A DNA stretch of 64,000 nt from Bacteroidota bacterium (GTDB lineage Bacteria > Bacteroidota > Bacteroidia > Chitinophagales > Chitinophagaceae): NCBI GenBank assembly GCA_023424015.1, contig JAFAEM010000006.1, positions 62,001 through 126,000 on the forward strand, written 5' to 3'. A model generated the notes under the pieces. The model was given only the letters and a program-made list of their open reading frames with translations, did no database searches and had not been told where the DNA came from. Position numbers and translations under genes: made by a program. Below are positions 16,829 to 25,833 of this stretch, piece by piece (the first letter of the stretch is position 1; each line of letters opens with the position of its first letter).

Positions 16829-19216
16829 TCACTTATTCACCCTGAAAAAATGGACGCTGCTGCCTGCCAGCCCATCTGTTGTCATACCCTGTACAACGAT
16901 TGCATACGTTCCGGGCCGGTCAGAAGAATAAAAATCCATTTTTGCCAAACCTTTTGAATCGGTAATAATCCCAGGTGCCCAGAATAAAACGTTTCGAAAA
17001 TCGGGCAGAGGGCTTTCCAATTTCTCGTTGGATTCGTAGGACGGCGAATAAAATTCTCGGTTTAGCTGGAGGCCTTCATATTCAAGAACAATGGCTCCTG
17101 CATCCAAATTAAATCCACCCAGGTTTCCATCGTAGGTTGAATAGCTTATAATGCCTTCAATACCATCATTGCCCGTAAAAAATCTCTTCGTTACCACATC
17201 AAGTTTTTTTATTTTCAACGGATCGAATTCCATCAACTTTTTGATATCAAATACCGGTACCCCATCCAGCAGGGTCAGGGGCTCTTTCTCAAAAAAGATA
17301 TTAAATGCACCATTCCTGACCCGGTAATAAAAACTATCCCTCTCCTTTCGCACCCTTACTTCCGCTACATACTCCCTCATTACCTCTTCCAAAGAAATAA
17401 ACCGCGTATAGTCGTCCAGCCAATATGTCTTATCGGGCCTTCCGTAAAACCGGGTAGTGTCTTTTGTTAAAAATGCTGAAAACCTCTGCTTTTCTCCCTC
17501 CGTGTATAAATTCTCTACCTGTGAACTCACGCTATAAGACAGCAGATCCTCCTTCCATTTTTCAGATATACTGAACGCAGGACTGTTACTGCTCTCCTTA
17601 TTATCGGAAAAAGGTGTCTTAATATCAACCAGGTAAACCCCCGGATCTTTTTGTGCCTGGACCACGATATCGCTTCTGCCATAAAACTTACCGACATTAA
17701 ACAGGAAGTTTCCCGAAGCGTCACTCGTTGTTGTTCTAAACACGAACTTCTCACCCGGTATACTAAGGAAGACTTTAACATTCGCCGCTGGTACCCCGGT
17801 GTATTTATCGCTGATTTTTCCGGTCACCAGCATTCCCTCATATTCCGGCAAAAACCGAAAGCCCGGTCTATTATCAGCTATCACATTTTCCCATTTAAAC
17901 CGGCTCCATCCATGCGTAAGCATAAGATTGTCCGCATTCAACTGTGCATCGTCGTCGTTGGAATTAAAATAGTAAGAGGGGGATTCAACTTTTCCATGCA
18001 GATCTGAACTTAACCAAAAAAAGGACTGAATATCGGCGTCATCAGGCACCTGGAGTGAGTCGGTACGAAACACAGATACAGAAAGATCACCAGTAATTGG
18101 CCGGCCACCACTGTCCAACGTAGTGATGCTCATTCCTATCTTTTTGCGTGTAGTATATTCCAGCTGGTCCAGCCTGACATCAATATTCATTCTGGTTTTG
18201 GGCCTCTTAAAATACAAACGTTCACACAATGGCCGATGATTCTCGTCAAACAAAGTAAAATGCGTGACGCCTTCACGGAGGTCTTTCACGGGCAGGGTTA
18301 TTTCTGCCTTTCCATTAACCAGTTTCTTCGATTGCGCCACCTGGATCGATTGTCGGCCATGGCCCAGAAGAAAAATAGTATTGTCTTTTTGACCCGCCGA
18401 TGCAATATTGATCGTTATATACTGACTATCCGCTTGCACCAATTGCATCGTATAGCCCGTTTCATACACCGCAGGAAGTTCGCTGGTGATCTCGCTTCCA
18501 TTTGCGTCCTTTACTACAGTGTTGTAAGAGTGACCTTTTACAGGTTTAAAACGAAAGCTGCCCATTCCAAACCGGCCAGACGTAAAAGAGGTTATAGAAT
18601 CATGGTCCTGGTTATAAACTATCCCCTGGCACCAGGCAGCTTTTCCATATTGATCCACAGCATGAAATGCCACTCTTGTTTCCAACCCCGCAACGAGGTT
18701 CCCCCCTTCCGGGAAAAACCGGATATTGTATTCGCTTGTTTTGGATCCCGCAGCCGGCAAACGTTTTAGCGTATTCACAATTGTGAGCTGCTTCTCAAAG
18801 AAAAACTGGGTGTCAAAATTTTTCATCCAGTTGGTATACACGCGTAGTGTATAATTACCTGAAGAAAGTGAAAAGGGAAGGAAAAACGATCCATTACCAA
18901 AGCCGTCCTGCAACTCAATTTTTGCCTGCAATACAGGTTGCCCGTTCCCGTCTAACAGTTCCACATATGCCAGTTTACTAATATTTGCGGGCCTGTTCGT
19001 AGCGGCATCGACGTTATACAATTTGTACCAGATTATTTCCCCGCACACATAAAATGACTTATCCGTGTGGGTATAAATTTTTTCCTGTACGTTCTCCCGG
19101 ATATAGTTACTCAATGCTGCTGCTACCGGATTACTATAGGCATCCTGCGCTGCGCAACTGATAACAGATCCATTCAACAAAGCCAGAAAAAAAACTACCT
19201 GAGCAAGTCCTCGCAT
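16829..19216 (-). CDS. MG2-domain surface/periplasmic protein with TonB plug-like segment
   Basis: 795 residues with a signal peptide ending CAAQ. The N-terminal part resembles an alpha-2-macroglobulin MG2 domain (YTHTDKSFYVCGEIIWYKLY, 55-150), followed by further Ig-like beta domains and a carboxypeptidase-regulatory-like segment (ITGDLSVSVFRTD; GKISDKYTGVPAANVKVF). Near 640-680 a plug-like stretch (EPLTLLDGVPVFDIKKL) is seen, but no beta-barrel follows. The C-terminus ends with a MG2/'macroglobulin' type strand (GLAKMDFYSSDRPGTYAIVV). Such proteins are common in Bacteroidota next to TonB receptors and are of unknown function. It is the last gene of an operon with DUF4249 and an STN-TonB receptor. 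Confidence 0.75.
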   Translation of the reverse strand: MRGLAQVVFFLALLNGSVISCAAQDAYSNPVAAALSNYIRENVQEKIYTHTDKSFYVCGEIIWYKLYNVDAATNRPANISKLAYVELLDGNGQPVLQAKIELQDGFGNGSFFLPFSLSSGNYTLRVYTNWMKNFDTQFFFEKQLTIVNTLKRLPAAGSKTSEYNIRFFPEGGNLVAGLETRVAFHAVDQYGKAAWCQGIVYNQDHDSITSFTSGRFGMGSFRFKPVKGHSYNTVVKDANGSEITSELPAVYETGYTMQLVQADSQYITINIASAGQKDNTIFLLGHGRQSIQVAQSKKLVNGKAEITLPVKDLREGVTHFTLFDENHRPLCERLYFKRPKTRMNIDVRLDQLEYTTRKKIGMSITTLDSGGRPITGDLSVSVFRTDSLQVPDDADIQSFFWLSSDLHGKVESPSYYFNSNDDDAQLNADNLMLTHGWSRFKWENVIADNRPGFRFLPEYEGMLVTGKISDKYTGVPAANVKVFLSIPGEKFVFRTTTSDASGNFLFNVGKFYGRSDIVVQAQKDPGVYLVDIKTPFSDNKESSNSPAFSISEKWKEDLLSYSVSSQVENLYTEGEKQRFSAFLTKDTTRFYGRPDKTYWLDDYTRFISLEEVMREYVAEVRVRKERDSFYYRVRNGAFNIFFEKEPLTLLDGVPVFDIKKLMEFDPLKIKKLDVVTKRFFTGNDGIEGIISYSTYDGNLGGFNLDAGAIVLEYEGLQLNREFYSPSYESNEKLESPLPDFRNVLFWAPGIITDSKGLAKMDFYSSDRPGTYAIVVQGMTTDGLAGSSVHFFRVNK

Positions 19217-19253
19217 TTTAACTCCTGTTTACAATTTTATTCAGTGTTTTTGG

Positions 19254-20387
19254 TTACCAAAATGCCGGCTTCTCATTTGTTCCTCCCAGGGCACGGCAAT
19301 CAAGGCATACTTTTTTTGCCAGTCTCATTGTTCCACCGGTAATGTAATAATAGATGGTATACTCCGGATCGGGGTAATCATAAATTTTGAAGTTGTCGGG
19401 ATGCTGAGGAATAACAATCGTTGGACTACAATCGGGCCCGGGCTGTATAAAATTCCAATCGACCTCTTTATTCCGGATCACAGTTCTTTTTTCAGAAACA
19501 GTCGATGCTGTTACAAACCCAATAACAGGTTCCCCGGGATCCTGTGTACAATGAATATTTCCTTTTAACTGAGAGGGCTGACCGTCAAATAAGGTTCCTA
19601 ATTGCTCCGTGTTTTTCTGAATCAAAGAAAAATACCGGTAGGCCTCATCTGTAATGGCATATTGCCGTACAAGGATATTGTATCCCATGCCAATTTTCTC
19701 ACTATGTTGCTGTACCCGTGCAAGCTGAAAATTGCTGACAACATCCTGGCTTAATGCCGCCGTAGATGCCACCAATATTTGAGAGGACGCCGAACTTCGC
19801 CAGCATGAATCTGTTTGGGTGAGAGAGTCCTTCACAAAAATTAACCCGTCGCTGACTGCCCAGGGTGAGACCAAAAAAGATGCATAGTTCCAGGTTTCGA
19901 CATATTCCCACCTGTAGTACCTTGTTTGGTTGGAAGGATCGTGTGTATTTACATAAATAAATACGTCATTGTCCTGCCACCACGTAACACTATCAATAGG
20001 CGGGGAAACCCGTGCGCTAACAAATTCAGAAAAATATTCTTTGTTGGCAGTTAAAACTCGCAACCTGTAATTGGAGCCTGGTTGTAATGACAACACCGGG
20101 CTCTCATAAAGCCCGTTGTTACGGTTGAACAACTGGATCATCCCACCCTGCTCCTGCTCAATGAAAACAGTAGCGTTATTTTCAGGGTCAAACGTGACTG
20201 AATCACTGAGTCTTGTTGTACGGCTCAGGACGATCCTTGTCACCTGGTCATTTCCCACAGCGATATTCCCATCCACCACCAGGAAGTTTGTGATCGTTGA
20301 CAGCACCCGGGGTTCGTAAGGCTTTTTGCATCCAGACCCAATAAAGACAGCCAATGCAAACAATATTATCGTAACCAGGGTCTTCAT
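19254..20387 (-). CDS. DUF4249 lipoprotein
   Basis: 377 residues. Lipoprotein signal ending FIGSGC (Cys20), then the DUF4249 domain: LVVDGNIAVGNDQVTRIVLSRT, a strand-rich middle and a Cys-containing C-terminal segment (KKVCLDCRALGGTNEKPAFW). The DUF4249 family is nearly always encoded beside a TonB-dependent receptor in Bacteroidota and is thought to be its surface partner; substrate unknown. Here it is 3 bp downstream of the receptor gene. Confidence 0.88.
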   Translation of the reverse strand: MKTLVTIILFALAVFIGSGCKKPYEPRVLSTITNFLVVDGNIAVGNDQVTRIVLSRTTRLSDSVTFDPENNATVFIEQEQGGMIQLFNRNNGLYESPVLSLQPGSNYRLRVLTANKEYFSEFVSARVSPPIDSVTWWQDNDVFIYVNTHDPSNQTRYYRWEYVETWNYASFLVSPWAVSDGLIFVKDSLTQTDSCWRSSASSQILVASTAALSQDVVSNFQLARVQQHSEKIGMGYNILVRQYAITDEAYRYFSLIQKNTEQLGTLFDGQPSQLKGNIHCTQDPGEPVIGFVTASTVSEKRTVIRNKEVDWNFIQPGPDCSPTIVIPQHPDNFKIYDYPDPEYTIYYYITGGTMRLAKKVCLDCRALGGTNEKPAFW

Positions 20388-20390
20388 AAA

Positions 20391-23156
20391 TTAGAATCTG
20401 AAATTATAAGTGATAAATGGAACTGCCGTACCTATAACAGAAAGCTGGTAGCCCTTTATGGCTCCCGCTTCCTGGGTGAAATAAATAGAATAAGGATTTT
20501 GACGTGCCAGTAAATTGTAAACACCGAATGACCATGAATTATGTGTCAACTTCTTCAATTTATGATTGCCCTCGATATTAAATGACAGGTCAATGCGGAA
20601 ATAGTCGGGAACACGATACTGGTTGCGATCCGAATAATATACACGCTGTCCGCCACCCAGATGAAAAATGGCAATAGGCAGGGTAATAGGCCGCCCTGTA
20701 CTATACACGATATTCAATGAGGTGGTAAAACGATGCGAGAACTGGTAATTCCCAACCAGGTTGGCGCTATGTGGCTTGTCGAAGTTGGCCGGATAATAAT
20801 TACCATCGTTAATATTTTGTCCTGCCAGCGGATCATCCAATTGGAGCATGGTGCGGGCATAGGTATAACTGATCCAACCAGTCATTTTACCCGATTTTTT
20901 CTTAAAAGACAGTTCCGCACCATAAGCCTTGCCCCTTGTATTAAGAACATCGGCTTCTATATGATGGTTCATCAGCAGAACGGCGCCACTTTTGTAATCG
21001 AGATAATTCTTCATCCTTTTGAAATAGATCTCGATCGAGGTCTCAATGGTATTCGCCCTAAAGTTTTTATAGTACCCGAGAGAAACCTGGTAACCACGTT
21101 GCGGCTTTATCACAGGGTCACTCAGTTTCCAGATATCACTAGGCGAAATTGCGATGGTATTTGACAACATATGAATATACTGCCTGAGACTGTTCACACT
21201 CAACTTAAAAGACGCGTCATTTGATAAGAGGTAACGCGCCACCAGCCTGTATTCGGGACCATGATAGGTCTTAATGGATTGACCGCGGGAATAGGAAATA
21301 GTATCCGTTATTGTAGACTCATCTCTTGGAACACCTCCTGCGTATGTATAAACCTGTCCTGGTCCAAGATACTGGTACAGCGAATATCGAATTCCTGCAT
21401 TGATGGAGAAATTGGGTGAAATTGTGTACTGATCGCCCAGGTATAAGGCCGATTCAAGTGCCTGTTCATTCTGCAATATATCAGGTTGTACCAGGGATTC
21501 GCTTTTTATTGGCAGAAAAGAACCGGGCTTTAGATCATAATAAATAGAATTCAAACCGAAGTTGAAAGCATGTTTACCGCCGGTTGAATAATTAAAATCT
21601 GCACGCACGTTACCCTGGCTGATGGAAGAACGAAGGCGGTATGCGTTGACCGGATTGCCATCACTTGAAATAGCATAACGATAGTTGTCGAATCCAGCCA
21701 GGAATACGCCGTTCAGCCTGGTATTAAAAATATGCTTCCATTTAATATTTACATTCCTGTTGCCATACTTATATAAGGTGTCAGTATTCAACTTAAAATT
21801 GTCATCACTAAAATATCCCGTCAGGTAAAAGCTATTTCTCTGATCTGCATTGTGGCTGATCCGGAGGTTCAGGTCACTAAACCCGGCTTTACTCCGGCTA
21901 TAATCTGATTTGGGTATTTGTTTCAACAACCAATTGGAATAAACAGTTCGTCCGCTAACGATGAACGTGGTCTTATCCTTCTTTATAGGTCCTTCAATTG
22001 TCAGTTTGCTGGTCAACAGTCCGATTCCTCCTGTGCCCGACACTTTTTTAGAATTTCCGTCCTTCATCGTAACATCCAATACTGATGAAAGCCGGCCTCC
22101 ATATTTTTCCGGAATAGCGCTTTTATATAATTCGAATTCTTTTACTACATCGGGGTTAAATGCGGAGAAAAAACCGAAAAGGTGAGACGGATTATATATC
22201 GTTGCGTCGCTGAAAAGCACTAGGTTCTGATCAGTGGACCCACCCCTGACATTAAACCCGTTGCTGGCTTCGCCAACAGAAGTTACGCCGGGTAGTGTCA
22301 GCAATACCCTCAACACATCGGCCTCGCCTAATAATACCGGAACTTTCCTGATGGCTTTGATGTTCAGCCTTTCCACTCCCATCTGCATGCCCCTGATACT
22401 CGAGTTGTGCTGGGCATAGACAGTTATATTCTTTAGACTCGGAACAGAATCTTCCAGATCAATATTAAGAGTTCCATCACCGTGCAGCAAAATCTGACGG
22501 CGGGCAAGTTTCATCCCAAGGCTGCTGACATTCATAAGATGCCTGCCTTTTTTTAAACCAATGCTATAATACCCAAATTGGTCCGTCACAACCGCCACGT
22601 ATGGCGTATCCGTGTATACAATGGCGCCGGTAAATGACTCGCCTGTTTTACTATTTCTAACAAAGCCTGATACTATTGCTTTATCCGTCCTTTCGTCATT
22701 TCCCTTTATACCTATTTCAAAAAGCATATTCTCTACTATCGTTCCCTTTCGTTCCTGGATGCCAGTATTCATAAAATCAATTCTGGCCGTATCGGGCGCC
22801 AACTTTGCAACATTAAAAAAATCATCTGGCAGGCTGGTCTGGATTCCAACCCCGGAATATAAAAACACGTTATCGTGGTTATCTATTGAAAAACGGATGG
22901 CCTTACCATCGAATACTTTTCTTAATAATTCCGGCAATGAGATATCCCGTGCACCGATATTAACCCTAATCGTATCCAGTTCGTAAGGTTTATAATAAAT
23001 CTGGCAACCGGTAATGCTTTTGATTATTTTTGAAAATTCGGCGAATGGAATATCCTTAAACTCACGGTTAATAAGTCTCGAGTCCTGTGCACCTGCATTG
23101 GCAGTGAGAATCAAGGATAGAAAAGTCAACAACCGATATATCCAACGAGCCGGCAT
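20391..23156 (-). CDS. TonB-dependent outer-membrane receptor with STN domain
   Basis: 921 residues. Order: signal peptide, STN/secretin-TonB short N-terminal domain (about 25-105, EFSKIIKSITGCQIYYKP), CarboxypepD_reg-like domain (about 160-245), plug domain (about 265-375, with LRVLLTLPGVTSVGEASNG), then a 22-strand type barrel ending IGTAVPFITYNFRF. The STN domain is found in receptors that signal through an anti-sigma factor. No FecR-type gene is present here, although an ECF sigma gene lies about 3.6 kb away. The ligand is unknown. The upstream gene's TAG directly abuts this ATG, so the two are cotranscribed. Confidence 0.92.
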   Translation of the reverse strand: MPARWIYRLLTFLSLILTANAGAQDSRLINREFKDIPFAEFSKIIKSITGCQIYYKPYELDTIRVNIGARDISLPELLRKVFDGKAIRFSIDNHDNVFLYSGVGIQTSLPDDFFNVAKLAPDTARIDFMNTGIQERKGTIVENMLFEIGIKGNDERTDKAIVSGFVRNSKTGESFTGAIVYTDTPYVAVVTDQFGYYSIGLKKGRHLMNVSSLGMKLARRQILLHGDGTLNIDLEDSVPSLKNITVYAQHNSSIRGMQMGVERLNIKAIRKVPVLLGEADVLRVLLTLPGVTSVGEASNGFNVRGGSTDQNLVLFSDATIYNPSHLFGFFSAFNPDVVKEFELYKSAIPEKYGGRLSSVLDVTMKDGNSKKVSGTGGIGLLTSKLTIEGPIKKDKTTFIVSGRTVYSNWLLKQIPKSDYSRSKAGFSDLNLRISHNADQRNSFYLTGYFSDDNFKLNTDTLYKYGNRNVNIKWKHIFNTRLNGVFLAGFDNYRYAISSDGNPVNAYRLRSSISQGNVRADFNYSTGGKHAFNFGLNSIYYDLKPGSFLPIKSESLVQPDILQNEQALESALYLGDQYTISPNFSINAGIRYSLYQYLGPGQVYTYAGGVPRDESTITDTISYSRGQSIKTYHGPEYRLVARYLLSNDASFKLSVNSLRQYIHMLSNTIAISPSDIWKLSDPVIKPQRGYQVSLGYYKNFRANTIETSIEIYFKRMKNYLDYKSGAVLLMNHHIEADVLNTRGKAYGAELSFKKKSGKMTGWISYTYARTMLQLDDPLAGQNINDGNYYPANFDKPHSANLVGNYQFSHRFTTSLNIVYSTGRPITLPIAIFHLGGGQRVYYSDRNQYRVPDYFRIDLSFNIEGNHKLKKLTHNSWSFGVYNLLARQNPYSIYFTQEAGAIKGYQLSVIGTAVPFITYNFRF

Positions 23157-23900
23157 CTATTTATTTAAAAGGTTGTAGAATTCCATGACCCTGATAATTG
23201 TTTGTTCGGCATCTTTTTTAAAATCCAGCTTTTCTTTTTGCATAAATTTTGCTGCTTCCTCTTTGTTGTCGTCAAATAACCGCAGAAGTGATCGTTTGTT
23301 GCTGATCTCATGAAAAGCGTTATCTTTTTTTATAAAATAAGTAGCGGACTGTAAAAACCTGGATGATTCCTCAGCCCTGGCTGATTCCCGCAGCCATTTT
23401 TTCCTTTTTGCCAAAACACTAACATCATTGTCATATATCAACTCATAAAATCCTTCCCCGGGAAATCCTGGTAGTCCGCTTAGATCACCGACAGATATAA
23501 AGGAGTGATCCCCTATTTGAAATCTCCTGATCTTCGACGTGATGAGTTTTATGTTTTGATTGGAAACGGGATTTACTGTGATCACTTCATCCCTTGTAAG
23601 GTCGTAGGCCAAAAGTACATTGAAGTATTCTGTTCCTTCATATAGTATCGTACCCCGTTGCGGCTGATCAAATTTAAAAAAAGGATGTCCTGCACTACGC
23701 CGGTATCCCCCGGTGAATTCATATCCGTCATATATCCTGAGGTTTTGCTTTAAACTATCCTTGTATAATGCAATAATCCTGCTTGCAGAATTGAGAAGAG
23801 AAGCAGTATCAGCATAAGCTGACTGCGAAGTCGCCACCATGGAAGACCCTATTAAATATACACCAATGAGGAGCAAATATCGCTTCTTTACTATCGGCAT
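23157..23900 (-). CDS. Secreted protein of unknown function in receptor operon
   Basis: 247 residues with a signal peptide (LLLIGVYLIGSSMVATSQS). The rest has a strand-rich segment (YDGYEFTGGYRRSAGHPFF, ISVGDLSGLPGFPGEGFYEL) and a helical, lysine-rich C-terminus (NKEEAAKFMQKEKLDF). I do not recognise a family. It is the first gene of the operon that continues with the STN-TonB receptor, DUF4249 and MG2 proteins, so it probably acts in the same uptake or surface system. Confidence 0.72.
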   Translation of the reverse strand: MPIVKKRYLLLIGVYLIGSSMVATSQSAYADTASLLNSASRIIALYKDSLKQNLRIYDGYEFTGGYRRSAGHPFFKFDQPQRGTILYEGTEYFNVLLAYDLTRDEVITVNPVSNQNIKLITSKIRRFQIGDHSFISVGDLSGLPGFPGEGFYELIYDNDVSVLAKRKKWLRESARAEESSRFLQSATYFIKKDNAFHEISNKRSLLRLFDDNKEEAAKFMQKEKLDFKKDAEQTIIRVMEFYNLLNK

Positions 23901-24038
23901 AATTACCAGGTTGAATATGAAAATCAGAGATGCTGCCGTATTGGCCGATGGTGTGCCCTGGCAGAAAAATAATCATGGAATTTACTGAAATAAATTTGAA
24001 TGAATATAAAAATCGGCTTTAATATTCCGCAATAGCCG

Positions 24039-25574
24039 CTATCGGATCACTGCTGGCTTCAATTCCGAATATACCAGTTCCCTGATCCGGATACCATTTA
24101 CCGAAGAAATGCTATAATTCGTCATGGGTGTACTGGGAAAAAATATACTCGTCATCACCGTTAATCCATTGTCGGCAAACATTTCAATGGATGAATGATC
24201 ACAAACCAGGGTCAGGTTGGCTGCCTTTGAAGGATAAAGCCTGGTCGCAAAATGCCGGCCGGCAAATCCTTTTTCAAAACCCGTGTCTCCCGACTTACGG
24301 CGATCAATATAATAACGATTGGCGGCTTTTTCATAACCGAGTTCGACCTGATCTCCTTTCGCGTTTGACAACTTTATTGAAAAATCATTCAGATCATCAA
24401 TCTTCAAATCTAACCTTGCCACCGATGAGGATGTTTTAATCTTAGATGACAGATCGTAATCCCCTTTAAAGTTGATGTTTTCAAGACTGGCTGTATTGAC
24501 TGTTAACGCGTCAAATTCCGATACGGGTTTCGACACGAGTGCATACCGGCCACCAGCGTCCACCAGCAAAAGCTCACGGGGGATGGTCATGGCGCTACGC
24601 CAGCTTTTTGTCGGCACCTGGTTGGCATACTGCCAGTTGCTCATCCAGCCCATAAAAATTTTTCGCGCACCTGTATTCGACCAGGTTACGCCAGCATAAT
24701 TATCAGGACCATAATCCACCCAGCGGGTGCTGGTATCATTGGGGATAAACTTCGATCCATCAAATTGCCCGGTGAAGTATTGCGTTGCCGAGCCGCCATT
24801 GGGACCACCTGGGTTGATGCTCACCAGCAAAACCCAGATACTATCACCGCGATAGGTCAGTGGAAAAAGATCAGGACATTCCCATACCCCTCCATGTGCG
24901 CCGATACCCTCGCCAAAATCCGATTCCTTTGTCCAGGTTTTCAGATCGGGTGAAGAATAAAAACTGATCCGGTCCTGCACCGCCAGTGTCATGATCCATT
25001 TTTGTGTAGTCTCGTGCCAACTGACTTTCGGGTCCCGGAAATCCCTGACACCAGGATTCTTCAGTACCGGGTTGCCCGCGTACTTTGTCCAGGTCTTTCC
25101 ATCGTCAACACTATAAGCAATACTTTGGTTTTGATAATCTGTTTTTCCGTCACGTTCTCCCTTTGGATCATGATGGGTAAATATGGCGACAAGCGGTGGC
25201 TTGCCATCCTGGCCAAAACCGGAACTATTGCTCACGTCAACGACGGCGCTACCTGAAAAAATATAACCCAGGCTGTCGGGATAAAGCGCAATGGGATGAT
25301 GTTCCCAGTTTACGAGATCTGTAGAACTGGCATGTCCCCAGTGCATCGGTCCCCAAACTGTGCTGTCCGGATAATGCTGGTAGAATAAATGATAGCGTTC
25401 ATTGAAATATACCATCCCATTTGGATCATTCATCCATTTTTCTTTTGGTGTGAAATGAACCTGTGGGCGATATTGTTCGGTGACGGTTTCCGGTTCAGGT
25501 CTTTTGCTGGTAGAACTTTTACAGGATGAAAAGATCAGGCAAATAATAAAGATGTATAGTAGGGAGTATCTCAT
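24039..25574 (-). CDS. GH32 fructan/sucrose hydrolase, lipoprotein
   Basis: 511 residues from ATG 25574, giving a lipoprotein signal (MRYSLLYIFIICLIFSSC, Cys18). The frame opens upstream as far as 25673, but those residues are translated intergenic repeat. GH32 five-bladed propeller with nucleophile Asp50 in WMNDPNG, transition-state stabiliser Asp181 in FRDP and acid/base Glu232 in WECPDLF, then a C-terminal beta-sandwich (about 370-500, ending TPMTNYSISSVNGIRIREL). It hydrolyses beta-fructosides (levan, inulin or sucrose); exact specificity cannot be read. It stands alone, not next to a SusC/D pair or a fructokinase gene. Confidence 0.92.
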   Translation of the reverse strand: MRYSLLYIFIICLIFSSCKSSTSKRPEPETVTEQYRPQVHFTPKEKWMNDPNGMVYFNERYHLFYQHYPDSTVWGPMHWGHASSTDLVNWEHHPIALYPDSLGYIFSGSAVVDVSNSSGFGQDGKPPLVAIFTHHDPKGERDGKTDYQNQSIAYSVDDGKTWTKYAGNPVLKNPGVRDFRDPKVSWHETTQKWIMTLAVQDRISFYSSPDLKTWTKESDFGEGIGAHGGVWECPDLFPLTYRGDSIWVLLVSINPGGPNGGSATQYFTGQFDGSKFIPNDTSTRWVDYGPDNYAGVTWSNTGARKIFMGWMSNWQYANQVPTKSWRSAMTIPRELLLVDAGGRYALVSKPVSEFDALTVNTASLENINFKGDYDLSSKIKTSSSVARLDLKIDDLNDFSIKLSNAKGDQVELGYEKAANRYYIDRRKSGDTGFEKGFAGRHFATRLYPSKAANLTLVCDHSSIEMFADNGLTVMTSIFFPSTPMTNYSISSVNGIRIRELVYSELKPAVIR

Positions 25575-25639
25575 GTTGTTTTTTTTTTCACTCGTAACCT
25601 TCATGCCCTTCGTGACCAAAATTAGGACACGGAGAATAT

Positions 25640-25773
25640 TATTCGTGTAATTCGTGCAATTCGTGGCCACCACCCCTGCCGCAGGCAGATTTAATCAGTG
25701 TAATCCGTGCAATTCGTGGCCACCCCCCTGCCGCAGGCAGATTTAATCAGTGTAATCCGTGCAATCCGTGGCT
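25640..25773. repeat. Tandem intergenic repeat, 52-bp period
   Basis: A unit of about 52 bp ending CCTGCCGCAGGCAGATTTAATC, and including TGTAATCCGTGCAATTCGTGG, occurs about two and a half times (unit boundaries at 25681 and 25733, partial copies on both sides). CTGCC-GCA-GGCAG inside each unit can form a small hairpin. It sits between the GH32 gene and the NRAMP-like gene. No coding potential. Confidence 0.85.
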
Positions 25774-25833
25774 ATTCTTTTGATCACGGAATCAGGTCAT
25801 GAAAATAACTTTCGTTGTAAGGGTAGTTGTTCC

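Noticed and set aside
25575..25673. Long N-terminal extension of the GH32 protein
   Set aside because: It is translated intergenic repeat; ATG 25574 gives a proper lipoprotein signal.
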